Part shown: positions 24,987-33,397 of the stretch, one piece after another
How positions within the stretch are numbered: position 1 is the first letter of the stretch
Layout: the number at the start of each line of letters is the position of its first letter
DNA from: Candidatus Thiodiazotropha sp. LNASS1
Lineage (GTDB): Bacteria > Pseudomonadota > Gammaproteobacteria > Chromatiales > Chromatiaceae
Direction of reading: 5' to 3'
Assembly (NCBI RefSeq): GCF_964212655.1
Contig: NZ_OZ156465.1
Span: 186,001-250,000 of the forward strand
DNA: 64,000 bases
Notes under the pieces: model-generated
The model's database searches: none
What the model was told of the DNA's origin: nothing
The model's input: only the letters and a program-made list of their open reading frames with translations
Made by a program: the position numbers and the translations under genes

Positions 24987-25256
24987 ATGGAAATCGTATT
25001 AGCCGTGTTATTGCTCTTCGGTGGTTTTGCGCTGGGATCCGCGACAGCAGAGAAAAATGATGGTGCTGAACCATCCAGCAATAGTGCATCTCGTATCCAA
25101 ACTACGGCAGATTCCGTTCCCGCTACACAGGGGATGTGCGGGTGTCTGTCTGACAAATCGGGAATGTACCGGGATCTGACGATGTCCTATATCGTCCAGA
25201 GAGACCAGGCAGCACCGAAGGCCGATACGTGTGAAGGGGAATGCGCCGATGAGTAG
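24987..25256 (+). CDS. Small secreted or membrane-anchored protein, unknown
   Basis: 89 aa. The first 22 residues are hydrophobic (MEIVLAVLLLFGGFALGSAT), either a signal peptide or an anchor; the rest is polar, with Cys residues (MCGCLSD, TCEGEC) that could form disulfides outside the cytoplasm. It starts 5 bp after the previous stop and overlaps the start of the TIGR03759 gene, so its place in the operon supports it as real. No family recognised. Confidence 0.6.
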   Translation: MEIVLAVLLLFGGFALGSATAEKNDGAEPSSNSASRIQTTADSVPATQGMCGCLSDKSGMYRDLTMSYIVQRDQAAPKADTCEGECADE

Positions 25257-26025
25257 ACGATGGAGATCTATGGTATTTCTGGGCGCTCTTATCACGTCGA
25301 CTACTGCGATTGCTACCGAATTATCACATACACAGATTGAGGAAACCCGGCAGGATAGCTCGCAAAAAGCCACGAATGTTTTATCAGCCACGGATGTGGC
25401 GCATGCCCGTCTGTGGGGTTTGTCGGAGACGGAGTGGCGCCGTTACAAACAGTTGATGCAGGGTATTCGCGGGAGTATCAGCCCGGCGACGATATCGCCC
25501 ATCGAAGTGCTCGGTATTCATGCGCGTGATGATGCGGAGCGGCAGCGATATGCCGAGGTGTGGGCGCACGCCATGTATGAAGACGCCGGCCGTATCCTTG
25601 CGTTCCAGCGCGCGTACGATGCAGCAACCAAGCGCCTGTATACGAGTATGTCGCTGATCGACATCAGCCGGTTGCCGGGTAAGACCGAGGTGAAAAATCC
25701 CTTTCAGTCCGGAGACCGCCTGTTGTTCTTTACTCGCCCGGATTGTCCGGCCTGCGATCTGCTGTTGAATAAGCTGTTAAAGCGGATCGACGAAGTCAAC
25801 GGTATCGATATTTATCTCACCAATGTCGACAAGGGCGATGATCGCGCCGTCAGGGACTGGGCGTCCAATCACCAGATTGATCCCGACTGGGTACGCAGCC
25901 GGCGGATTACCCTCAATCATGATGGCGGTGCCCTCGACAAACTGACCCAGGGGCAGGGTGACGTCCCGTCCGTATTGCGCCGTCGAGGCGAGGACGTCTC
26001 AAGACTACCGGTTTCGGAGCTCTAG
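25249..26025 (+). CDS. Integrating conjugative element protein TIGR03759 (PFL_4693-like)
   Basis: 258 aa from ATG 25249, which overlaps the preceding stop. Signal peptide (first 23 residues or so). A helical middle has LSETEWRRYKQLMQGIRG, the family signature. The C-terminal domain is thioredoxin-like with Cys166-Pro-Ala-Cys169 (FFTRPDCPACD), a redox-active site. It is periplasmic and probably helps disulfide formation or assembly of the mating channel. Confidence 0.87.
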   Translation: MSRRWRSMVFLGALITSTTAIATELSHTQIEETRQDSSQKATNVLSATDVAHARLWGLSETEWRRYKQLMQGIRGSISPATISPIEVLGIHARDDAERQRYAEVWAHAMYEDAGRILAFQRAYDAATKRLYTSMSLIDISRLPGKTEVKNPFQSGDRLLFFTRPDCPACDLLLNKLLKRIDEVNGIDIYLTNVDKGDDRAVRDWASNHQIDPDWVRSRRITLNHDGGALDKLTQGQGDVPSVLRRRGEDVSRLPVSEL

Positions 26026-26028
26026 CTT

Positions 26029-26592
26029 ATGGTGGCGTTGATGCGAGTTTTCGGCTGGCCGGTCGTATTTGCCGTTATCGTTTCGGCCGTTCTGGCGCTT
26101 CCTTCCATAACCAGGGCGAATGAATCCGTGCCAGCGGGTTATCGCATGATTGCGGCGGAGCATGGAATACCCCAGAGCGTTCTGTTCGCTGTGGCACTCA
26201 CTGAAAGCGGTAAGCAGACGGGACAGACCGGTACCCTCCGGCCATGGCCCTGGACATTGAATGTGGCCGGTCGGGGTTACTTCTTTGATTCCCGGCAAGC
26301 GGCCTGGCAGGCGTTGATGACGTATCTGGAGGAGGGGAAGCGCTCCATCGATATCGGCCTGATGCAGGTCAACTGGCGTTATCATCAGGATCGGCTCGGG
26401 ACCCCGTGGCAGGCACTCGATCCGTATCACAACATACGCGTGGGCGCCGGGATTTTGCAGGATTGTTACGCCACGCGGCAGGACTGGTGGGGTAGCGTCG
26501 GCTGTTATCACTCGCCGAAGGATTCTTACCGCGCAGACCGGTACCGTCGCCGTGTTGTCTCCCACTGGCAGCGCATCGTACAGGAAGGATGA
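26029..26592 (+). CDS. Periplasmic lytic transglycosylase (SLT domain)
   Basis: 187 aa with signal peptide (to about residue 30). The lysozyme-like SLT core has VALTESGK with the catalytic Glu59, followed by SIDIGLMQVNWRYH (the G-L-M-Q motif) and YHNIRVGAGIL. It makes local openings in peptidoglycan for the conjugation channel, the role of VirB1-like proteins. It lies 3 bp after TIGR03759 and directly before TIGR03765. Confidence 0.9.
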   Translation: MVALMRVFGWPVVFAVIVSAVLALPSITRANESVPAGYRMIAAEHGIPQSVLFAVALTESGKQTGQTGTLRPWPWTLNVAGRGYFFDSRQAAWQALMTYLEEGKRSIDIGLMQVNWRYHQDRLGTPWQALDPYHNIRVGAGILQDCYATRQDWWGSVGCYHSPKDSYRADRYRRRVVSHWQRIVQEG

Positions 26593-26596
26593 CTTG

Positions 26597-27127
26597 ATGG
26601 GTCGATTCAATCTTTATTACCGCAAGGTTTTGGTCATGAGTTGCTTGCTCGTACCCGTCATGGCCCAGGCTGATCTGACCGTGATCCATGACAGTGGCAA
26701 TACACAATCCATTGCGCCTTTTCTGGAGGTTTTTCAAACCCAGGATGGTTTGCCACAGCAAAGTCCGGTTCCTACAAAACCCCAGCTCGGGGCCGCTGAC
26801 CCCAAAGCCTGGTTGCCGATTCAATCACCCGGCCTGGCACCGGGACCGGTGCAGGCTCGTACGCATCACCGGCCGTTCACGCGGCCATTTTTCTTGATCG
26901 GGTCAGACAGCCGTTCCCGACAGTGGCTACAGACACACCGCGATCGGCTCAAGGAGATCGGTGCGGTCGGGATGCTTGTGCAGGCAGAGACGATGGATGA
27001 TTTACGAACGATTGCCAGATTGGCTGACGGCATGTCTATCCTGCCAGCCTCGGGCAGCGACATCGCGAAGGCACTGAGCGTTTCGCATTATCCGGTGCTG
27101 ATCTCTGCGCACGGCATCGAGCAGTGA
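26597..27127 (+). CDS. Integrating conjugative element protein TIGR03765 (PFL_4695)
   Basis: 176 aa from ATG 26597 (GGAAGGATGAC before it). Signal peptide to about residue 25. The mature part carries LTVIHDSGNTQSIAPFLEVF at its start and the family C-terminus GMSILPASGSDIAKAL and VLISAHGIEQ. A periplasmic protein required for, or associated with, G-type transfer; the mechanism is unknown. The traD start GTG overlaps its stop. Confidence 0.87.
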   Translation: MGRFNLYYRKVLVMSCLLVPVMAQADLTVIHDSGNTQSIAPFLEVFQTQDGLPQQSPVPTKPQLGAADPKAWLPIQSPGLAPGPVQARTHHRPFTRPFFLIGSDSRSRQWLQTHRDRLKEIGAVGMLVQAETMDDLRTIARLADGMSILPASGSDIAKALSVSHYPVLISAHGIEQ

Positions 27128-29223
27128 GCGCGCATCCCATCGAGGCCCTGCTGCGGCCCCCAGTCGAGCTGTGGTCGGCCTTGGTGGCCTTTGCGACGGC
27201 AGGGATAGCCATTCTGGCGCCTTGGGCGCTGATGATGCCGCCGGGTGTCGCCTATGGTGCCGGCGCCGTACTGGGACTGATCGGCCTGATCCGGGGCCGA
27301 CAAGCCTGGCGGGTACTGCGCTACCAAGGCAACATGCGCCGGCTGCCCATCTATAAGGTACGTTCCCGCAAGATTCCCCTCAGCCGCCGCAAGCTCTTTT
27401 TAGGACGGGGCTTTCGCTGGACCCAGAAACACACGCAGCGATTGCGCGATACCATCCGGCCGGAGGTCCAGCGTTACGTCCAGCCGGGTACTCTGTATCA
27501 ATGGGCGCGCCGCAAGGAGGTCGCCTGGGAATCGGTCCCGATTCTGAGTTTGTTGGCGCAGCTGTTTCGGGTCCGGGCTTGGTGGAATCCGCTGTCGCCG
27601 TTGCCGGCCGTCGGTGGCAAACCGGCCCTACACGCTGTCGAGCCTGACGAGCAGGATGTGTGGATGGACATCGGTGAGCGGGTGGGTCATACCCTGGTGT
27701 TGGGGACCACTCGCGTCGGTAAGACCCGGCTGGCCGAGATCCTCATCACCCAGGACATCCGCCGCGGTGACGTGGTGATCGTCTTCGATCCCAAGGGGGA
27801 TGCGGGTTTGTTGCGGCGTGTGTATGCCGAGGCCAAACGGGCCGGACGGACCAAAGACTTCTATATGTTCCATCTGGGATTTCCGCAGGTTTCGGCTCGC
27901 TACAACGCCATCGGTAACTTCTCGCGCATCACCGAGGTCGCCACCCGCATCGCCAATCAGTTACCCAGCGAAGGAAATTCAGCGGCCTTTAAGGAATTCG
28001 CCTGGCGATTCGTCAACATCATTGCCCGCGCACTTGTGGCGCTAAACCGCCGTCCGGACTATCAGCAGGTCCGACGCTACATCAACGATATTGAACCTCT
28101 GTTCACGGAGTATGCCGAGGCGCATCTGGATACTCACGGCGCCGAGGACTGGAAGGAACAGGTCGAGGAACTGTCGAGCAAAATCTCGGAACGCAACCTG
28201 CCGGCAGCCCTGCGGGGGCGCAGTAAAGAAGCTATCGCGCTGATGCGGCACCTGCAGACACAGGACCTCTATGATCCTGTCCTCGATGGGCTGGTGTCTG
28301 CCTTCAAGTACGACAAGACCTACTTCGACAAGATCGTCAGTTCCGTCGGTCCGCTGATGGAGAAGTTGACTACGGGCAATATCGCCGAACTCATCTCCCC
28401 GGATTATCTGGATAAGAACGATACGCGTCCGATCTTCGAATGGATGGAAGTCATCCGACGCAAGGGGATCGTCTACGTCGGTCTGGACGCCCTGACTGAT
28501 ACAACCGTGGCCAGTGCAGTAGGCAATTCCATGTTCGCTGATCTGGTGTCGGTCGCAGGACACATTTACAAGCATGGCGTGGACGGAGAATCCATCGACA
28601 CCCCGCCCACCATCTCCATGCATGCCGATGAGTTTAACGAACTGATCGGTGATGAGTTTGTCCCCCTACTGAATAAGGCCGGTGGCGCCGGCTTTCAGGT
28701 CACGGCCTACACCCAGACCTGGTCAGACGTGGAGGCACGCATCGGCAATCGTGCAAAAGCAGGGCAGGTCGCAGGTAACTTCAACACAATGATCATGCTG
28801 AGGGTGAAAGAGCTGGCTACAGCCGAGATGCTCACTGACCAACTACCCAAGGTTGAGGTGTTCACATTGATGAGTGTCTCGGGTGTCAACGATTCCTCGG
28901 AGCCGGGTTCCGGGATCGATTTCAGCTCCCGCAACGAGGATCGAATCAGTGTTTCAGAAGTCCCGTTGCTTACACCGGCCGAGTTGATAACCCTACCCAA
29001 GGGACAGGCCTTTGCCCTCCTGGAAGGTGGCCAGCTATGGAAGATTCGCATGCCGTTACCCGCGACGGACTCGGATATGCCTGAGACGCTCACCGAGATA
29101 ACCAATGAGATGGAGCGCACCTACATCACCAACGATCACTGGTACCGCGTGCAGGAACCGTGGTGGGGAGCCGCGCCGGACGTCAGCGAGCCCGAGGTAG
29201 AACCGGAGGGCTCCGATGGCTGA
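27124..29223 (+). CDS. traD: Conjugative coupling protein TraD (TIGR03743)
   Basis: 699 aa, GTG start overlapping the upstream stop. Two membrane helices within the first 60 residues; cytoplasmic P-loop ATPase domain with Walker A GTTRVGKT (about 194-201) and Walker B region VIVFDPKGD (about 217-225), and later MHADEFNELIGDEF. This is the SXT-type TraD that hands the relaxase-DNA complex to the channel. It overlaps the TIGR03747 gene by 8 bp. Confidence 0.93.
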   Translation: MSAHPIEALLRPPVELWSALVAFATAGIAILAPWALMMPPGVAYGAGAVLGLIGLIRGRQAWRVLRYQGNMRRLPIYKVRSRKIPLSRRKLFLGRGFRWTQKHTQRLRDTIRPEVQRYVQPGTLYQWARRKEVAWESVPILSLLAQLFRVRAWWNPLSPLPAVGGKPALHAVEPDEQDVWMDIGERVGHTLVLGTTRVGKTRLAEILITQDIRRGDVVIVFDPKGDAGLLRRVYAEAKRAGRTKDFYMFHLGFPQVSARYNAIGNFSRITEVATRIANQLPSEGNSAAFKEFAWRFVNIIARALVALNRRPDYQQVRRYINDIEPLFTEYAEAHLDTHGAEDWKEQVEELSSKISERNLPAALRGRSKEAIALMRHLQTQDLYDPVLDGLVSAFKYDKTYFDKIVSSVGPLMEKLTTGNIAELISPDYLDKNDTRPIFEWMEVIRRKGIVYVGLDALTDTTVASAVGNSMFADLVSVAGHIYKHGVDGESIDTPPTISMHADEFNELIGDEFVPLLNKAGGAGFQVTAYTQTWSDVEARIGNRAKAGQVAGNFNTMIMLRVKELATAEMLTDQLPKVEVFTLMSVSGVNDSSEPGSGIDFSSRNEDRISVSEVPLLTPAELITLPKGQAFALLEGGQLWKIRMPLPATDSDMPETLTEITNEMERTYITNDHWYRVQEPWWGAAPDVSEPEVEPEGSDG

Positions 29224-29950
29224 GGCCGTGGCTGATCCTCGTCGCCGGGTAGTTCAGCAAGGGCTGTTTTCGAAGGCCTTATCGGCTGTAGCGAAGGTCA
29301 TCCTGTGGTTATTGTTTTCGCTTTTGTTCTCGATCATCGTGGAGTGGGCAGGCATGGTGCTTTGGTGGCCGGATGAAGGAGTCGATCACAGCCGCACCAT
29401 GCTGGTTACGGAAATCAGCTACCTCGACGATGATTTTCGTCGCAGTGTTGTGACTTCCGATCCAGCACGATTCGCCAAACGGTTTGCCGATAATTCCTAC
29501 CACTACCTTTTCGAGGTGACTCGGTTTGTGGATTTCATCCAATGGGTGTCACTGCCTCCGCGGAAGTACGAGCAGGGCGTCAGGGCGACGCTGCATAAAG
29601 TCTATAAACCCATGGCAGAGTACGTACTGGCCATGATGCAGGTGACCCAGGTGTTCTCAGTGCGCCTTGCCATTTTGACCCTGGCGATGCCGATATTTTT
29701 ACTGTTTAGTCTGGTTGCGCTCGTCGATGGATTGGTACAACGCGATCTGCGTCGATGGGGTGGGGGGAGGGAGAGTTCCTTTGTCTACCACTATGCGAAG
29801 AAGGCTGCACTGCCTTTGGTTGTCCTGACCTGGGTGACCTATCTCGCCTTGCCTTTTAGTTTGCATCCGACCTTCGTCATCTTGCCGTTTGCAACCTTGT
29901 TTGCGCTGACGGTAGCGGTGACGGCGAGTACTTTCAAGAAATATCTATAA
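29216..29950 (+). CDS. ICE membrane protein TIGR03747 (PFL_4697)
   Basis: 244 aa, with a hydrophobic segment at about 20-46 (AKVILWLLFSLLFSIIVEWA), another at 145-170, and a C-terminal pair at 195-240. The central part has TRFVDFIQWVSLPPRKYEQG, typical of the family. An inner-membrane partner of TraD in G-type systems. It is the last gene before cargo site 1. Confidence 0.87.
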   Translation: MAEAVADPRRRVVQQGLFSKALSAVAKVILWLLFSLLFSIIVEWAGMVLWWPDEGVDHSRTMLVTEISYLDDDFRRSVVTSDPARFAKRFADNSYHYLFEVTRFVDFIQWVSLPPRKYEQGVRATLHKVYKPMAEYVLAMMQVTQVFSVRLAILTLAMPIFLLFSLVALVDGLVQRDLRRWGGGRESSFVYHYAKKAALPLVVLTWVTYLALPFSLHPTFVILPFATLFALTVAVTASTFKKYL

Positions 29951-30014
29951 GATCACAGAAACTTGTAGGAACTTGCGAGAGTTAACTTTCTGTTTAAATT
30001 CCAAGATGTAAGCA

Positions 30015-30522
30015 ACCGGCTTTGCCGGTGGGATCCCATAAGGTCTGCCGTTCTGTGGTAAAGGAATGAGGTAGATTCTCCTCTGAACCCGCCAAGGACA
30101 AGAGGAGAATCCAAATGAGAGAATGGCATAGCCAACTCCCGTACGGTGGCGTTGTTATTGTACCGAAATAGAAAGAAGGCAATATATGGTGAGGAAGCCG
30201 ATAGGAGGGGAGCTGAAAGGTCTCCGTGGATAATTTGGCGTGGAATTAGTAGAAGGGCATACGATGCCTGATCATGTCCACCTCTGTTTGAGTATTCCAC
30301 CGTAACTCAGCGTTGAGTACACGACTGGCCGATTGAAAGGGAAGTCTACAGTTAGAATTCGCTGGGAATATATCAAAGTACGGGGGGGCAAAGGGTTTTC
30401 ATTTTTGGTCGACGGGGTGCTGTGTGAGCACGGTTGGACTGGATGAAGCCAAGGTAAGGCAGTATATCCGGCATCTGGAAGAGACAGAACGTCGGCAAGA
30501 AGGGTTTGATTTAGACGACTAA
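30015..30522 (+). mobile_element. IS200/IS605-family insertion sequence remnant
   Basis: A left hairpin ACCGGC-TTT-GCCGGT (30015-30029), then an 11-bp inverted repeat, GATTCTCCTCT (30074-30084) and AGAGGAGAATC (30101-30111), that hides the ribosome site of the transposase gene, as known for IS200, and then the broken tnpA. A GC hairpin near 30598-30612 (CCCGCGATGCGGG) may be the right end, so the limits are approximate. Confidence 0.65.
30115..30522 (+). pseudogene. tnpA: IS200-like transposase tnpA, broken by stops and frameshifts
   Basis: Fragments in different frames together match IS200-type Y1 transposases: GVVIVPK, then KKAIYGE, ELVEGHTMPDHVHLCLSIPP (with the His-x-His metal-binding pair of the family), RIHWEYIKVRGGKG, and YCVSTVGLDEAKVRQYIRHL to the stop. 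The stop after the first segment (30160s), the stop after LCLSIPP (30302) and several frame changes show it is dead. It marks the left edge of the cargo. Confidence 0.7.
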
Positions 30523-30990
30523 CGTTACTGATGCATGTCCAACGGCCCCTGTGTCGCCCTTACGCCAAACGCTCCCCCTAGGTGCTACATCATGCCCCCC
30601 GCGATGCGGGTGGTGCCTGACTCTCTGTGGAGATACATTTCTGCCTATGTTTCCAAACCGGAGGTTATCAATTAATTGTTTCGAATATCACAAGTATGTA
30701 ATGGACCGCGGTGCAACCAAACCAGACTCTAAGTGATTCATGCTCAACCAATTGATGTACGGGAAAGCAGACGTTCACGGCGTGTTGTTGCTTTTGAAGA
30801 ACATGGTTATACAGTTTCGATTTGGCCGGTCTGCCGTGTAACTAGTATGTAACATAACTATCTGCACGGTTTATCGAGTGACGGTAGAGGTAGGTGTCAG
30901 AAAATCGCTCAGCGGTGTGTTAGAAAGCCCCGGTTGGTCCGGGGCTGAAGTGGAAAAGGGTTTGACCGCTAAGATCAGAAGTCTACGTGG
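30523..30990. other. Intergenic region after the IS remnant
   Basis: No intact gene. It contains the probable IS right-end hairpin, the 12-base string TATGTAACATAA at 30846-30857 that is also present before the defence operon (51740-51751), and the terminator of the leftward gene (30926-30946). A short frame at about 30740-30841 reads MLNQLMYGKADVHGVLLL, slightly like a transposase C-terminus, but too short to call. Confidence 0.4.
30926..30946 (-). terminator. Terminator of the leftward membrane-protein gene
   Basis: AGCCCCGG and CCGGGGCT form an 8-bp GC-rich stem with a TTGGT loop. On the minus strand a TTTCTAA stretch follows, about 45 bp beyond the stop at 30991. Confidence 0.65.
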
Positions 30991-31494
30991 TTACTCCTTG
31001 CTGACAAGGAAAGTAGACAGACTCTGAATCGATACTATTGCCAGAACCGGGGCGTGGCCGATCAAATCACCGGAGGCACTCAGGAAGTATGCGACCAGGA
31101 TCAGTAGCGTGAACCATTTTCGGGTGTTGGGGCCCACTATTACAAAAGCCACTTTCCCTTGCGGAAAAAACGCTGCGTAAGTTTCCAGCACATTAGCGAT
31201 GAGCAACGGCAGATAAACGAGAGGATTCACTGCATAGGTCGCGTAAGCCACATGGCCAACGCTCCGCAAGACACGAATGAAGCGCTCCTGGAAGACTCGA
31301 GTGGTTGCTTCACTTGTTTCTTCTGCGAAATCTACTTGTGCTATACCGCTAAGCACGTACGACGCAATAATTACCAGGAGAGGCAATGCTTGGCCGGTCT
31401 GCAAGTGACTCCAGTGATTGGCAAGAACTTGCGAATATGCTGATGCTTTCGCCACATGGGCGGCAAAAGCCGCTAATTTGAAACGAACATACAT
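30991..31494 (-). CDS. Small inner-membrane protein, unknown
   Basis: 167 aa from ATG 31494, which has the strong ribosome site GGAGG at 8 bp; the frame is open further upstream, but without support. Four hydrophobic segments are visible: ALPLLVIIASYVLSGI, NPLVYLPLLIANVLETYAAF, KWFTLLILVAYFLSAS and APVLAIVSIQSLSTFLV. No family is recognised. It is alone and leftward in cargo site 1, with its own terminator. Confidence 0.6.
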   Translation of the reverse strand: MYVRFKLAAFAAHVAKASAYSQVLANHWSHLQTGQALPLLVIIASYVLSGIAQVDFAEETSEATTRVFQERFIRVLRSVGHVAYATYAVNPLVYLPLLIANVLETYAAFFPQGKVAFVIVGPNTRKWFTLLILVAYFLSASGDLIGHAPVLAIVSIQSLSTFLVSKE

Positions 31495-31923
31495 GGTAAC
31501 CTCCGAAAAGTCACTATATTTCAGTGTGTTACCCACAGGCCGGGGAGGCTGTATGGAGGGTAAACCTCCAAATCTGCTAGACTTTTCTGGCCCAAGCGCA
31601 GTCTTCACGGGTTCTGTGGAGTTCTGTGACGCGGGAAGAGGTGTCGCCTGGTGAAATAGGCCTCATCAAAGGCGGCACCTCGCCATCATCACCCCAATCA
31701 GAACTCTGATTGGGGTTTCAATTTATCAATGCATATCAGATATGTAACGGAAGGCTGAATATAAAAACTATCTACGCTGCCTTAGTAAAAGTGCATTCAA
31801 TTTCCGGAATGGAATTCTTCGTAGAAAACTTTTTCGAAAAGAAAAAAAGATTTTCCTCGACCTTTATTTGAAGTGCTCCCGTACCGAAGGTAGCGTAAGT
31901 CTAATTGATAGGCTGTTTAGCGC
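31495..31923. other. Intergenic region upstream of the AT-rich cargo operon
   Basis: It holds the start side of the leftward membrane gene, a terminator at 31692-31715, and then the AT-rich leader of the cargo operon. The change of base composition near 31715 suggests the left border of a younger insertion. No promoter boxes could be fixed with confidence. Confidence 0.45.
31692..31715 (+). terminator. Strong rho-independent-type terminator
   Basis: CCCCAATCAG (31692-31701) pairs perfectly with CTGATTGGGG (31706-31715) around a four-base loop, followed by TTTCAATTT. There is no intact forward gene directly upstream, so it may be left over from a lost gene, or shield the cargo operon from read-through. 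Confidence 0.65.
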
Positions 31924-33384
31924 ATGGACATTTTTTCAGAGCTTATTGCAAAACTACAACCAAGGCTCTTCTGGAGAAGAGCTACCGTCCTATTTCATGT
32001 GCCATCTACGTGCATAAAAAATAGGGGTCAGAACGTTCACTCGGAAAATGGGTTTTTCATAGATATTGCAGATGCGGTTTATGCAAAAAATAAGGGACCA
32101 GTATATTCGTCTCTCTTGGGCCAGCCTGCAGCAGGGTGGTCTGCTATTAGATATTTCTCAGTGGGCTTTGCTAGTCAATTTGAAGTGACGATAGATTCTT
32201 TCGAGGAACTTGATCAAACTACTTTTTCAGATCTTGAAGAAGGGGTGGATGAGTTTTTAAAAAACCTGTCAGATAGTGACCGGCACAAAGCGTCAGATGC
32301 CGATGGTTTGGTATGGAGGGATGATTCGTTTACGCCATCAAATGGCTATATTTTTCACGTACCCCTATCTCCAAATGCGCACTTATATGAAGGAATTGTT
32401 GAGCTTCCTGTGTTTGGTGAAGCATATGTGATTTGCAATAACAATGCCCTAGACAGAGAACAAAGATACAAACTGATAAAAACTGGCATAGATGCAGGTG
32501 GCTGGATTTTTGCCGAGCTCTCAAGTCTCGTGATGGGAGTGAATAAATATAATTCAGGAAGGAGTGGGCAGTCCCGTACTGATATAGATAGAACAAAGCA
32601 AAGGCTAATTCGAGAAGATTATACCTTCTTGCTACTTCGGTTCTTGATGCTTCACGAGTGGCTATACAACGACCATTCTGCGTATAGATTGTTGCGGTTG
32701 GTTCATCCGAGACCGGGCGAGATCTATGACCGCTTTGGGCTGGTTCCTCCTGCTGTTAAGCGTGAGTTCCAAGATTTTGATGCTTCACAGCTAGTCGAGA
32801 AAATTGTTGATCAGTTTCTTGGATTTATCTATAGCGTTGATGATACTCAATTCCACTATTCAGAGGCTTTCCTTTCAAGGATCAAAAAAAAGTTTGTTTT
32901 GATTTGCAAGATGCTCATTGTGGCCATTACAGGCGAAAGAATGGATGTGGTAGATGGGGATATTGGTATGGGCAAAGCGATAGGGCTGCAGGTGCCAGAT
33001 ACTAAAGGCAGTAGCATCCTTGATGAATACTGCAGTCTGATTATTGATGAAGATCAAGTTCCCAATTTAAAAAAGAAAAATGAAGCAAATATTGCGAAAT
33101 CACTTGTGGACTTGTTTGAAAGGCCTGATGGTGGCGGTAAGCTACAGGTGAGGCCTAACTACGTGCATTTATACACTAACGAGGGCGGGCATGAATATCA
33201 CAGTATTAGAGATGCAAAGGGTGAGTCAGCTAAAAAGTTGAGAGAATCTTTGGGATGCTCTTCTGAAGATAATGATATCGAGTTTTTTTATCATATCTTC
33301 AAGGATGATAAAGCATACAAGTATATTTCCAGACTAACCCAAATAAGGTGGTATCGTGTCATAAAAGATACCTCCGAATCCTGA
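31924..33384 (+). CDS. Unknown cargo protein next to a sodium:solute symporter
   Basis: 486 aa from ATG 31924 (start MDIFSELIAKLQPRLFWRR). Soluble, mixed alpha/beta; visible blocks are SSLLGQPAAGWSAIRYFSVG, ELSSLVMGVNKYNSGRSGQS and RLVHPRPGEIYDRFGLVPPA. No signal peptide, no membrane helix, no catalytic motif recognised. It is followed 13 bp later by the symporter gene and shares its AT-rich codon use, so they are one operon. The function is unknown; sensing, nucleotide binding and defence are all possible, and none is supported. Confidence 0.7.
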   Translation: MDIFSELIAKLQPRLFWRRATVLFHVPSTCIKNRGQNVHSENGFFIDIADAVYAKNKGPVYSSLLGQPAAGWSAIRYFSVGFASQFEVTIDSFEELDQTTFSDLEEGVDEFLKNLSDSDRHKASDADGLVWRDDSFTPSNGYIFHVPLSPNAHLYEGIVELPVFGEAYVICNNNALDREQRYKLIKTGIDAGGWIFAELSSLVMGVNKYNSGRSGQSRTDIDRTKQRLIREDYTFLLLRFLMLHEWLYNDHSAYRLLRLVHPRPGEIYDRFGLVPPAVKREFQDFDASQLVEKIVDQFLGFIYSVDDTQFHYSEAFLSRIKKKFVLICKMLIVAITGERMDVVDGDIGMGKAIGLQVPDTKGSSILDEYCSLIIDEDQVPNLKKKNEANIAKSLVDLFERPDGGGKLQVRPNYVHLYTNEGGHEYHSIRDAKGESAKKLRESLGCSSEDNDIEFFYHIFKDDKAYKYISRLTQIRWYRVIKDTSES

Positions 33385-33397
33385 AGCGGGGTGTGAT

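Noticed and set aside
29953-30300. 115-codon minus-strand frame
   Set aside because: It is antisense to the IS200 tnpA remnant, whose forward fragments match the transposase.
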